A DNA stretch of 64,000 nt from assembly GCA_016710165.1 (NCBI GenBank), contig JADJLJ010000001.1:2170001-2234000 (forward strand), read 5' to 3'. The translations under genes and the position numbers were made by a program. This document shows positions 35,380 through 43,891 of this stretch, piece by piece (positions within the stretch are counted from its first letter, which is position 1; the number at the start of each line of letters is the position of its first letter). The notes beneath the pieces are model-generated. The model ran no database searches. It had not been told where the DNA came from and saw only the letters and a list, made by a program, of their open reading frames with translations. The stretch is from Chitinophagaceae bacterium. Its GTDB lineage: Bacteria > Bacteroidota > Bacteroidia > Chitinophagales > Chitinophagaceae.

Positions 35380-37039
35380 AGTTTTTATTGATCTTTTTGA
35401 TCTGCTCTTTTATATGGTCCTCCTCCTTCTTTGTTGCAATTACTTTTGTAAGAGCAAGCTGGTAATTTTTTAGCGCCTCTGCATATTTTTTCTTTTTGAA
35501 AAGATAATCACCCGCCAGCACATAGGCATTATAAAACTCCGGATTGCTTGCTACCAAACTATCTGCGTTCACCTCGCCGCCGTCCATGATCCGTTGCTTG
35601 AGGTTCCTGAATACCACAAAGTTCTTATAGGCGGGGGTCAGCAGGAATGAATCTGCCGCAATGGCAAGGCTGCTGTCGGCGATCTCCCTGTTCTCCTTCA
35701 TGCCCTTCCATGCAAAGATCCTGTTCAGGTCGTATGCCACGTATTCGCCCAGTTGCCAGGGTGAAGTGGAGACCCAGACCAATAATTTTTTAGGTTCAAA
35801 CACAATGGAATGATGGGCGATGAGCTGGTTGATGGCTTTTTCGTTGCCCATACCAATATCGGCATTGTTCAGTCCTTTCCGGTCACGCAGGATACGGATC
35901 GTTTTCTGAACGGTATTCTTCCCGTTTACATTCAGCAGCTCCATCATTCTTTTATAGCGGTAGGGAGAGGCACTTTCGTTCTCCTGTTCAATATTCATCT
36001 TTGTTTTTCCCAGGCCCTTGCTTTGAAAATGATTGGTGCAAACGATAAAATCCTTTTTCGGGTCATATACATCCAGGTCATCCGGTGTTTTTTCAATGAT
36101 GACCGCTTTGTTGTCGGAAGCGGACGCCACTAAAAAAGACTCTGAAACAAACATCTTTCTTGACCGGGCAATGGCAATGGCCTCTTTTATATTCTTTGCA
36201 TATTGCAAAATTTCTTTTGTTACCAATGATACCGGTGTAGCCGATCCGGTAGGTAGACTCGATTTGGCTGCATTGATGGTAACGGAAACTCCCTGGTCGT
36301 TCATCCCGGATACTGCGCCGGTAAATCCGCCCCAGGTAACCGTCATGAATTTATGCCCCTGCGTGGGGTTGAAAAAAGCGACGATCTTGTCTTCGGCAAA
36401 TTTATCCCCCACATAAAAATCGAAATTGCGGCCGATGATCATTGTGCTGTCCTGCGACATGGCCCCCCATGTTCCGAATGATGTACATCCTACCATGGCC
36501 AGGTTTTGAACGGCATGGCCAATATCGTGTGCGGCATGGTAATTTAAAATGCGCTGGTAGTTGGTGCCAAGGTATTGGTATTTGGGAGATGCAGATTCTG
36601 ATACCCCATAGATCTCTTCCTCGTATTCTTCTGTAACATTTTTATCCAGGTTGCGGTTGAACCACCCGATGAGGTACTTCAAAAAATTCCGTTTGAATTC
36701 AGACGGGATCATTTTTTCGATCTGTTCCGCAAAATGGTCTTCCTGCCTGATCACCAGTTCGCGGGTAAGCCTGCCGTTGATAACGCCCCGCTCGAACGGA
36801 TCGCCTTCCACGTATAATTCATACAAACCGCTTTTGCTGTGCCGGAACCAGTTGTCCTTAATGGTATAGAATCCATTGCCGTGATCAATACGCTGCAGTT
36901 GCAGGCTGCTCATGTCCGCAACTTTTGGCGGATCCACTTTTGAAACCTGGACTATATAAACAGCGCCGATCACCAGCAGCAGCACGAACGCTCCCAGCAC
37001 ATAAAGAACCCTTCTCCAGAATTTCCTTCTTTTAAGCAT
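35378..37039 (-). CDS. C45-type autoproteolytic acyltransferase/hydrolase with TPR tail
   Basis: 553 aa: N-terminal membrane anchor (residues 10-30), then an N-terminal-nucleophile hydrolase domain with M-V-G-C185-T-S-F-G, where Cys185 would be freed by self-cleavage, and N-F-D-F-Y-V-G. The last 60 residues look like TPR repeats (Y-L-F-K-K-K-K-Y-A-E-A-L-K-N-Y-Q). C45 relatives include isopenicillin acyltransferase and acid ceramidase-like amidases. In the pigment cluster it is a second candidate for forming or cleaving an acyl bond outside the inner membrane. It overlaps the CrtI-like gene by 8 bases. Confidence 0.78.
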   Translation of the reverse strand: MLKRRKFWRRVLYVLGAFVLLLVIGAVYIVQVSKVDPPKVADMSSLQLQRIDHGNGFYTIKDNWFRHSKSGLYELYVEGDPFERGVINGRLTRELVIRQEDHFAEQIEKMIPSEFKRNFLKYLIGWFNRNLDKNVTEEYEEEIYGVSESASPKYQYLGTNYQRILNYHAAHDIGHAVQNLAMVGCTSFGTWGAMSQDSTMIIGRNFDFYVGDKFAEDKIVAFFNPTQGHKFMTVTWGGFTGAVSGMNDQGVSVTINAAKSSLPTGSATPVSLVTKEILQYAKNIKEAIAIARSRKMFVSESFLVASASDNKAVIIEKTPDDLDVYDPKKDFIVCTNHFQSKGLGKTKMNIEQENESASPYRYKRMMELLNVNGKNTVQKTIRILRDRKGLNNADIGMGNEKAINQLIAHHSIVFEPKKLLVWVSTSPWQLGEYVAYDLNRIFAWKGMKENREIADSSLAIAADSFLLTPAYKNFVVFRNLKQRIMDGGEVNADSLVASNPEFYNAYVLAGDYLFKKKKYAEALKNYQLALTKVIATKKEEDHIKEQIKKINKN

Positions 37040-38546
37040 TTCTTACTTTTTCAATGATGTCTTCATTTCCCAGCAGGGCAATACAGGTTACCAGCCCGCT
37101 CATGGTGGCGCCCAGCACCCCATGTAAATTAAGGTTTTGCCCGGTTAAGTAGAGGTTGGATATTTTGGTACGGGGAGAGATGAATGTTTTTAACGGGTTG
37201 CGGTAGTCTTTCGCTATGCCGTACATCGAGCCGTCATCGTTACCAATATAATCCCGGTAAGAAAGGGGCGTGGCCGTATAGTAGGATCGTATGGCATCCC
37301 GCAGGCCCGGAAATTTTTCCTGCACCAGGTCGATCAGTTTTTCCGCTTTTCTTTTCTTGAATTCCTCGTAATCCTGTCCCCGGTCGGTTTCATTTGATAC
37401 GGTATTGACCGTACCCGCCCATTGTTTCACTTCGTCAAATTTCATGTAGGCCAGGATGGTCATCGACTCGGCATAAACATCCGACCTGGAAGAAGCAGAA
37501 AAGAATAATGAATAACACAAAGGCCAGTTGGCTTCATTGTGGTCTGCCATGTTCCAGATATGCCCTTCCTTGTGGTAATAATAATTGTTCTTCAGGTAGG
37601 GAAATGCGTCTTTTTTAAAAACAACATTTACAATGAACGACGAAACCGTGTTCTCCAGTTCTTTTACCCGGCTGCGGTAAGCCGGTTTGATGAGCGTGGT
37701 CTCTGTCATCTCCAGTGTCCGCACCGGGTGCATATTGCTGATGAAAACATTGGCATATAAATGTGACCCGTCGGCCAGTTCCACTGATGTTGCTTTCCCG
37801 TTCTCCACTACAATGCGTTTCACTTCGGTATTGCGCCGTATATCTCCGCCATGCTGCCGGATATTCTGCACCATGTATTTTGCAATGGCCGAGCCGCCGT
37901 CGATGCATTTCCACGAGCTTTCTATATAGCTGTTCAGGATCATGGCATGAACATAGAACGGCGTCTTGTTACCCTGCAGTACATACAGCATATTATTGCC
38001 CACCAGCACTGCCTGCAGTTTTTTGTTGGAAGTGATGGATTCAATGAATGCCTGCGTATCGATCTCCAGCACTGTTGTTTTTTCATTTACATCGCCGCCG
38101 GACCGTAAGTTGTATAAAGGGAATTTACTGCACACTTCTTTGATCTTATCGCAATAGGTCCGCAATGCTTTTTCTTCGCCGGGGAAATCCTTCAACAGGT
38201 GCCGGATAAAATTCTCGTAGCCCTGTGCAAAAACATATTCCTTTTCATCGTTCTCAATAATGATCTTGTCAAATACGTCTTCATCCATTTTCTGCAGCTT
38301 GAGTTTATCCATCAGCCCCAGGTATTTGAACACCTGGTAAAGATTCTGCCCCTTGCCCAGCCCACCCAGGTAATGCACACCCGAATCAAAGATCACCCGG
38401 TCACGTACATAGGTCTGCAGGCTGCCGCCCACCTGTTTGTTCTTCTCCAGTACGCAGACCTTATATCCCTCCCGGCCCAGTACATCAGCACAAATAAGGC
38501 CACCCATGCCGCTGCCGATTATTATGATGTCGAATTCTTTTTTCAA
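37032..38546 (-). CDS. CrtI/phytoene-desaturase-like FAD oxidoreductase 1
   Basis: About 504 aa if started at the TTG at 38546, just before K-K-E-F-D-I-I-I-I-G-S-G-M-G-G. The ATG at 38621 gives a longer N terminus that falls in a TTCAACC-type repeat and is unlikely. The FAD motif, V-C-V-L-E-K-N, then S-L-Q-T-Y and the C-terminal L-T-G-Q-N-L-N-L-H-G-V-L-G-A are family typical (carotene desaturases, retinol saturase). In flexirubin clusters such enzymes may adjust polyene saturation or ring oxidation; the actual reaction is not known to me. Confidence 0.78.
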   Translation of the reverse strand: MKKEFDIIIIGSGMGGLICADVLGREGYKVCVLEKNKQVGGSLQTYVRDRVIFDSGVHYLGGLGKGQNLYQVFKYLGLMDKLKLQKMDEDVFDKIIIENDEKEYVFAQGYENFIRHLLKDFPGEEKALRTYCDKIKEVCSKFPLYNLRSGGDVNEKTTVLEIDTQAFIESITSNKKLQAVLVGNNMLYVLQGNKTPFYVHAMILNSYIESSWKCIDGGSAIAKYMVQNIRQHGGDIRRNTEVKRIVVENGKATSVELADGSHLYANVFISNMHPVRTLEMTETTLIKPAYRSRVKELENTVSSFIVNVVFKKDAFPYLKNNYYYHKEGHIWNMADHNEANWPLCYSLFFSASSRSDVYAESMTILAYMKFDEVKQWAGTVNTVSNETDRGQDYEEFKKRKAEKLIDLVQEKFPGLRDAIRSYYTATPLSYRDYIGNDDGSMYGIAKDYRNPLKTFISPRTKISNLYLTGQNLNLHGVLGATMSGLVTCIALLGNEDIIEKVRNA

Positions 38547-38579
38547 TCTGTTATTTTTTATGCCACAAGCTGTTAATTG

Positions 38580-38660
38580 GGTTGAAAGTGGTTGAAAATG
38601 GTTTAAAGGTTTAAACGACATTCAACGAATTTCAACCACTTTCAACCATATTCAACCATT
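38580..38660. repeat. TTCAACC-type word repeat
   Basis: Several TTCAACCA and complementary TGGTTGAAA words, with GGTTTAAAGGTTTAAACG between them. It overlaps the very end of the MMPL fusion gene and the doubtful N terminus of the CrtI-like frame. Confidence 0.6.
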
Positions 38661-41600
38661 GCACTTTGCTTCCCTAAAATAAATATCGTATTCGAAGTAA
38701 GTTTCGAATCGGGTATTTCCCGGCAGGACAAACCGTTTTCGGCTGCCACCGCCCGGATCATTTTCCCCGATAAGAAACATAACCCGCTTTCTTTTGTTTT
38801 ATTAAAATTCAGGACCGTGGTTGAGAAGAACTCGGTAAGCTTTGTTTTTTTGTGCAGTTCCGCCTTGTCACTGTCCCCATCCCGTATTATGATCATTCCG
38901 CCGGCATTCAGGTTGCTGATGCATTTTTCCATCACCTGTTCCTGCTCTGCCCGTGGCAGGTAATGCAGCATATCGGCCAGGATGATGGCATCGTACCTTT
39001 CAAAAGCGAACCCCATTACATCACTGTGCACAAAATTAATGCTATCTGTTTTGCTGAAGCAATGATTTGCCGTGTCAATCTTCTCCCCGTCATAATCTAT
39101 CCCGGTGATCTCCCGTTGCGGAGAGGTAAAAGAAAGCATATACGACATGAACCCATAGCCGCAGCCAATATCAAGTATCTTCCCTTGTTCCGGAACCAGG
39201 TCATGAAAGGGCTGGTAGTTCTTCTCCAGTTTGGTCTTTACCCGCATGTACCATTCCAGCACGGGGCCCTTGTACAGGTAATTATATATGAGCTTCTCCC
39301 GGAAGTAGGCAGGCTGTTCAATTTCTCTTTTAAGCAGGCTGAATTCATCCCGGAAATACCGCCCGATCGTTTTCGACCGCTCGGCATAACCCTCCCCAAA
39401 ACGTTTATCTTCCGGTTTTATCCTGGGCAGGAACTTTACTGTAAGCTGGCCGTCTTTTAAAAGCTGGTCCTGCTTGGTCAATGTATAATCGGTGCCATGT
39501 ATCATGATGGGCAGGATATCCACGTTCAGTTTTTCGGCCAGGTAGAATGCCCCTTTATGAAAACGTTTGATCACCCCGTCTTCCGACCTGGTGCCTTCCG
39601 GAAAAATAATTACCGAGTAGCCGTTCCGGATCCGGTCTTCCACGAGGCTGATGTCCTTTTCGATCTGTTCCGTCGGAAAATAATCTGCCATGCGGATCAC
39701 TTTTCCAAAGAGTGGTGAATTCCAGATGCGGTTATTGGTGAACATGATGAGCCTGGGGTGCAGCATGATCAGCGGCAGGATGTCAAGCGATGACTGGTGA
39801 TTGGCAATGATGATGGCTGGCGTCTCAAATTTTTCGTTCTGTGGATTAATGATCTTCTTTTTTACGTTGATCATGATATACACCAGCCGCCGGCAAACCC
39901 GGGCAATGATGCGGTGATAAAGCAGTTTGCCTTTTTCTTTTATGTTGAACAGGGCAAATATCCAGGCAATATGGGTGAAGGTCACACTCCAGCCGATAAA
40001 ATAGGAGAATGCAAAGGAAGATTTTATAAAGCCCCAGAGTGTCCATGGAAAACGGTTACGCTTTACCCGGTTCCGTATCAGAAGAGAAAACAGGAAGGGT
40101 ATGAGTATCTGCGCCATGATGACCACGCAGAGGATACCGATGATGGAAATGAATGCGATGGAACGCAATGCCGGGTGCTTTGCAAAGATCAAGACACCCA
40201 GGCCGGCAATGGTGGTAACGGCCGATAAGATGATGGAAGATTTGAAAGATGACAGGTTCTTTTTTCCTGTTTTATATTCCTGCAGCAGCCCGTCCATGAT
40301 GAACAAACTGTAGTCGTCTCCCAGGCCGAATATCAGTGCCGATACAATGATGTTGATGATGTTGAACTGTATGCCCGCCATGGCCATGATGCCCAGTATC
40401 CAGAGCCAGCTGATGAACATGGGAATGAAGGAGACCAGGGTAAGTTCTATTCTCCCGTACATGAGCAGCAGCACAAAGAACACCAGCAGCGAGGTCATTA
40501 AAGCGATGCGGGAGAAATCGGCATTGATGATCTCCACAAAACGGTTGGTAAGGTATTGTTTGTCGAGCACCGTAACATTGCTCTCCTTTTCAAAAGCCTT
40601 ATACACTTCCGCTCTTTTTTCCGGTATGGCTTTTACCAGGGTAACCACCGTTGCTTTTCCGGGCTTTTCGGTGATGTAATCATCCAGGAAGTTTTTACGC
40701 ACATCCGCCATCGCATCAGCACCCACCGGTTCATATTCCTTATCCAGCAGCATCTTGAAATTATCAAATGCCGAGGCATTGAACTTTAAAGCGGCGCCTT
40801 CTTTAAGCAAGCTGCTCATTAATGCTTCTTTCTTTCCTGGTGTCCAGTATTGCTTCCATTTTTCAATCCGGGCCTTCTGCAGGGAGGCTGATATGATAAG
40901 TGATGAGGCTCCGGAGTATTTTTTTACGATACCCCTGTCCTGCAGGTCTTCAACCTGTGCCATCAGTTTTTCATTGTTCACCAGTGCTTCGTCCAGCGTC
41001 TTCCCTTCGGTTACGATGTACACAGACTGCAGGGCGTATTGATTGATCCTGTTCAGTTTCTGTTCCGACTCCTTTAAACCGCTGCTCATGAAATTCATGT
41101 TCTGCAGGTCTGATTCAAAACGTACATTGCCCGCCTGGAAAGAAAAAATAACCGTAAGGATGAGAATGATCAGTACCAGGTATTTATTATACTCGGGACG
41201 GAACGATGCGACCTTATCGATCAGGGAAAAATCATTTTTACTATGCTGAACCTGCTCTTTTTTTGAAACAATGAAATGGGGCAGGAAGATGAGTGAGCAG
41301 AGCGAAGCGCCGATGAGACTGAATGCAGCAAAGAGTCCCAGGTCCTTCAGCATTTCCGATTCAACAAACTGCAGGCACAAAAAGCCGCCGATGGTGGTGA
41401 AACTCCCCACGGTCATAGGCATGGCCAGGTCACGGATCAGTTGCTGCATGTTCCGGGTATGTCGGTAATGGTTAAAGACATGCAGGGAGTAATTGACAGC
41501 GATCCCCAGCACCACCGAACCCGTACCCAATGCAATTACCGATATCTTCCCCCTGATAAAATAAATGGCCGCCAGTGAAAACGTAGCGCCAAACAGCACC

Positions 41601-42499
41601 GGTATCAGGATGAGAAAAGGGGCTCTTTTTTTACGGAAATAGATCCCTAAAAAAACAATGATGAAAAGAACGGTGATCCCCTGCGTGAGCAAGGAGTCTT
41701 TTCTCAGTTGCAATGCATTGCCTACCGAAACCGCCGTGGCGCCAAAATAGGAAGCGGTAATATCACCGCCGCTGTTTTTATTGATGAGGCTATCGAGGCC
41801 CCTGAGCAGCAGGGCGTTCTTACCGGTGTTATTGGGCGGGTATTCCGGTGTGATGAACAACAGGAGGTGCTTCCTGTCCCTGGTCACCACGTAATTATCA
41901 TACAGCTCAAAGTTCTCATCGTATTGCAGCTGCTGTACTTTTTTTATTCCCAGGAAACTGATGCCTACCGGGTCTTTGCTGATCATGCTTTTGAGCGCAA
42001 TGCCGGCAGGCGAGCTGAGTGTGCGGAGATCCTGTTCCAGGGTTTGTTTAACCGCTTCAGGAGTAATGAGAGAATCGATCGCTTTATAATCTTTTTCTTC
42101 AAGGTATACCGGCAGGTGGCTGCTGATGGTACCGAACAGTTCCATCGCAAATTCATCATCTACCTTATCATTGATCTTCCGGACAAAGGGAGAAAGTGTT
42201 CCCCGGATGCCTTCCACAAGGCGGTCTGCATAAGCTACCAGGCTGTCGGGCTCCGGTACCGCAGACGTATCTTTCATGGAAACCGTGACCGCCAGCTTAT
42301 CCATGAACTTCGAGTTCTGGAAAACCTCGTTCAGTTTTTCGATCTTCTTATCGTTGGGGAGGATGCTGGAAATATCTTCTTCAAACTTCAACTGCGTGGC
42401 AAACCAGGCAGCCATCAGGAAAAGGGCGGCAAAACTTCCGTACAGAACAGGTTTATGCCTGCTGTAAAACCGGTGGATGTGAAGTAATATTTTTTCCAT
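38642..42499 (-). CDS. Trifunctional MMPL transporter / lysophospholipid acyltransferase / SAM methyltransferase fusion
   Basis: 1285 aa with three parts. Residues 1-about 810: RND/MMPL exporter with two sets of membrane helices and large periplasmic loops. About 850-1060: PlsC-type acyltransferase with N-H-Q-S-S-L-D (HxxxxD) near residue 900 and F-P-E-G-T-R-S about 70 residues later. About 1090-1285: class I methyltransferase with I-L-D-I-G-C-G-Y-G-F near 1105. The same three-part layout is known from other Bacteroidetes pigment clusters, so this is not an assembly artefact. Likely role: acylation, methylation and export of the pigment at the membrane. It starts 3 bases after the GT2 gene. 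Confidence 0.9.
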   Translation of the reverse strand: MEKILLHIHRFYSRHKPVLYGSFAALFLMAAWFATQLKFEEDISSILPNDKKIEKLNEVFQNSKFMDKLAVTVSMKDTSAVPEPDSLVAYADRLVEGIRGTLSPFVRKINDKVDDEFAMELFGTISSHLPVYLEEKDYKAIDSLITPEAVKQTLEQDLRTLSSPAGIALKSMISKDPVGISFLGIKKVQQLQYDENFELYDNYVVTRDRKHLLLFITPEYPPNNTGKNALLLRGLDSLINKNSGGDITASYFGATAVSVGNALQLRKDSLLTQGITVLFIIVFLGIYFRKKRAPFLILIPVLFGATFSLAAIYFIRGKISVIALGTGSVVLGIAVNYSLHVFNHYRHTRNMQQLIRDLAMPMTVGSFTTIGGFLCLQFVESEMLKDLGLFAAFSLIGASLCSLIFLPHFIVSKKEQVQHSKNDFSLIDKVASFRPEYNKYLVLIILILTVIFSFQAGNVRFESDLQNMNFMSSGLKESEQKLNRINQYALQSVYIVTEGKTLDEALVNNEKLMAQVEDLQDRGIVKKYSGASSLIISASLQKARIEKWKQYWTPGKKEALMSSLLKEGAALKFNASAFDNFKMLLDKEYEPVGADAMADVRKNFLDDYITEKPGKATVVTLVKAIPEKRAEVYKAFEKESNVTVLDKQYLTNRFVEIINADFSRIALMTSLLVFFVLLLMYGRIELTLVSFIPMFISWLWILGIMAMAGIQFNIINIIVSALIFGLGDDYSLFIMDGLLQEYKTGKKNLSSFKSSIILSAVTTIAGLGVLIFAKHPALRSIAFISIIGILCVVIMAQILIPFLFSLLIRNRVKRNRFPWTLWGFIKSSFAFSYFIGWSVTFTHIAWIFALFNIKEKGKLLYHRIIARVCRRLVYIMINVKKKIINPQNEKFETPAIIIANHQSSLDILPLIMLHPRLIMFTNNRIWNSPLFGKVIRMADYFPTEQIEKDISLVEDRIRNGYSVIIFPEGTRSEDGVIKRFHKGAFYLAEKLNVDILPIMIHGTDYTLTKQDQLLKDGQLTVKFLPRIKPEDKRFGEGYAERSKTIGRYFRDEFSLLKREIEQPAYFREKLIYNYLYKGPVLEWYMRVKTKLEKNYQPFHDLVPEQGKILDIGCGYGFMSYMLSFTSPQREITGIDYDGEKIDTANHCFSKTDSINFVHSDVMGFAFERYDAIILADMLHYLPRAEQEQVMEKCISNLNAGGMIIIRDGDSDKAELHKKTKLTEFFSTTVLNFNKTKESGLCFLSGKMIRAVAAENGLSCREIPDSKLTSNTIFILGKQSAMVEYG

Positions 42500-42502
42500 G
42501 CC

Positions 42503-43708
42503 CTAATCTGCCCCTGTAACAACGGGTTGTTTTTTGCCCGTCAGTTTTAAAAAAATGAACGTGAGTATCCCGAAAACAATGCCGGCAACAATGGCCAGCG
42601 TTATGCTGCCGTAAATATATTGAAGCAGGTTGTTTTTTATCGAATCAAGGGTGATGGTCTTGCTGAAGCTTATCTGCATGGCATTGGCCCCCATCCAGAA
42701 TGCGCCCATTTTATAGCTCAGGAATATAATGACCGGGATCATGGGCGGGATACTGATGTTGGCTGCAATGATGACCAGGGGTTTGTTCAGGTTGAACAGA
42801 ACAGCCAGGAATATGGCGGCTACCAGCTGGAAACCCCAGATGGGAACAATGCCCATGAATATGCCAAAGGCAACGGAAATGGCTTTAAGCTGTGCCGGCT
42901 GCTGTGTGTTGAACAGGTGATCATCCAGCAACTTGCCCAGTTTCTTTTTATTGAACAGGGTCCGGATAAAATCCCGTGGCTTTATATAAAGGAATGCGAT
43001 CAATACCAGCAACGTGTTCAACACACTGATCCGGAAAAAATCCTTGAATGGCCTGAAATGAGAAACCCTTTCTTCTTTGGGTGCATAATAAACCGTTACC
43101 GGTACCGATTCCACCCCAACACCTTTCCAGGAAGCCCTTACCAGCACTTCGATCTCAAATTCGTATTTACGGGTGAAGAATCTCATTTTCTGCAATGGTT
43201 CCAGTGGATAAAGGCGATACCCCGATTGGGTGTCGGGGCTGCTGATGCCAGTTTCCACCTTGAACCAGAAGTTGGAGAACTTATTGCCAAAACTGCTGCC
43301 GCCGGGAACAGATTCCTGGTTCATATTACGGGCGCCGATGATGATGGCACGGGGGGTTTCTTCTGCCTTATCAAAAAAAAGGGGAAGGTCTTTTGCAAAA
43401 TGTTGTCCGTCTGAATCGATGGTTATGGCATATTTATATCCTTTATCCATTGCATACCTGAATGCTTTACGCAGTGCCCATCCCTTACCCATGTTTTTTT
43501 CATAGCTCACGAATTGCACAAATGGAAATGAGTTGACAATTGATGCGGTATCGTCGGTAGAGCCGTCATTCACCACAATGATATGGTTGCAGTAGCCGGC
43601 TGTGTCTTCGATCACTCCGGCAAGGGTGGCGGCATTGTTATAGGTAGGAATAATAACACAGGCCCTCAAAACATCAGCTTTCTCCTTCGGGGAAACAGAA
43701 CCGGTCAT
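42503..43708 (-). CDS. Glycosyltransferase family 2 domain fused to DUF2062
   Basis: 401 aa: GT-A fold at residues 12-230 with I-I-P-T-Y-N-N-A-A-T-L, V-N-D-G-S-T-D-D-T and T-I-D-S-D-G-Q-H (DxD-like metal site), then membrane helices and a DUF2062 domain with G-I-F-M-G-I-V-P-I-W-G-F. This pairing occurs in aryl-polyene and flexirubin clusters. A sugar or polyprenyl-phosphate donor is likely for the GT part; the role in the pigment is not established. It is co-transcribed with the MMPL fusion. Confidence 0.88.
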   Translation of the reverse strand: MTGSVSPKEKADVLRACVIIPTYNNAATLAGVIEDTAGYCNHIIVVNDGSTDDTASIVNSFPFVQFVSYEKNMGKGWALRKAFRYAMDKGYKYAITIDSDGQHFAKDLPLFFDKAEETPRAIIIGARNMNQESVPGGSSFGNKFSNFWFKVETGISSPDTQSGYRLYPLEPLQKMRFFTRKYEFEIEVLVRASWKGVGVESVPVTVYYAPKEERVSHFRPFKDFFRISVLNTLLVLIAFLYIKPRDFIRTLFNKKKLGKLLDDHLFNTQQPAQLKAISVAFGIFMGIVPIWGFQLVAAIFLAVLFNLNKPLVIIAANISIPPMIPVIIFLSYKMGAFWMGANAMQISFSKTITLDSIKNNLLQYIYGSITLAIVAGIVFGILTFIFLKLTGKKQPVVTGAD

Positions 43709-43799
43709 TATTGTCTTTATTTGGCATTAAATGAAACCCTTGGCAGGGTAGCGGTAAAATTAAAACAATAAAGGGAATAACGGGGAGGCTGTTTTACGT

Positions 43800-43885
43800 T
43801 TAGGACGTTTCAGACGTTATAAATCGTTGCAGCGTTGCAAATCGTTGCAGACGTTTAAAACGGCTGAAACGATTGACCTGACTTC
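43800..43885. repeat. Word repeat, family B (CGTTGCAGACGTTTAA type), copy 1
   Basis: Runs of CGTTGCAG, CGTTTAAAACG and their complements with imperfect dyad symmetry, between the GT2 and CrtI-like genes. Similar sequences occur at 48031, 49441, 51003 and 56455. Confidence 0.75.
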
Positions 43886-43891
43886 AACGAC

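Noticed and set aside
38547..38621. Extended N terminus of the CrtI-like gene 37032
   Set aside because: It is encoded by TTCAACC-type repeat DNA and precedes the FAD-binding strand by an unusual distance; the TTG at 38546 fits the family better.
38642..42499. Idea that the 1285-aa MMPL fusion is an assembly join of three genes
   Set aside because: The frame is continuous with no stop or repeat at the joins, and the same three-part protein is known in other Bacteroidetes pigment clusters.
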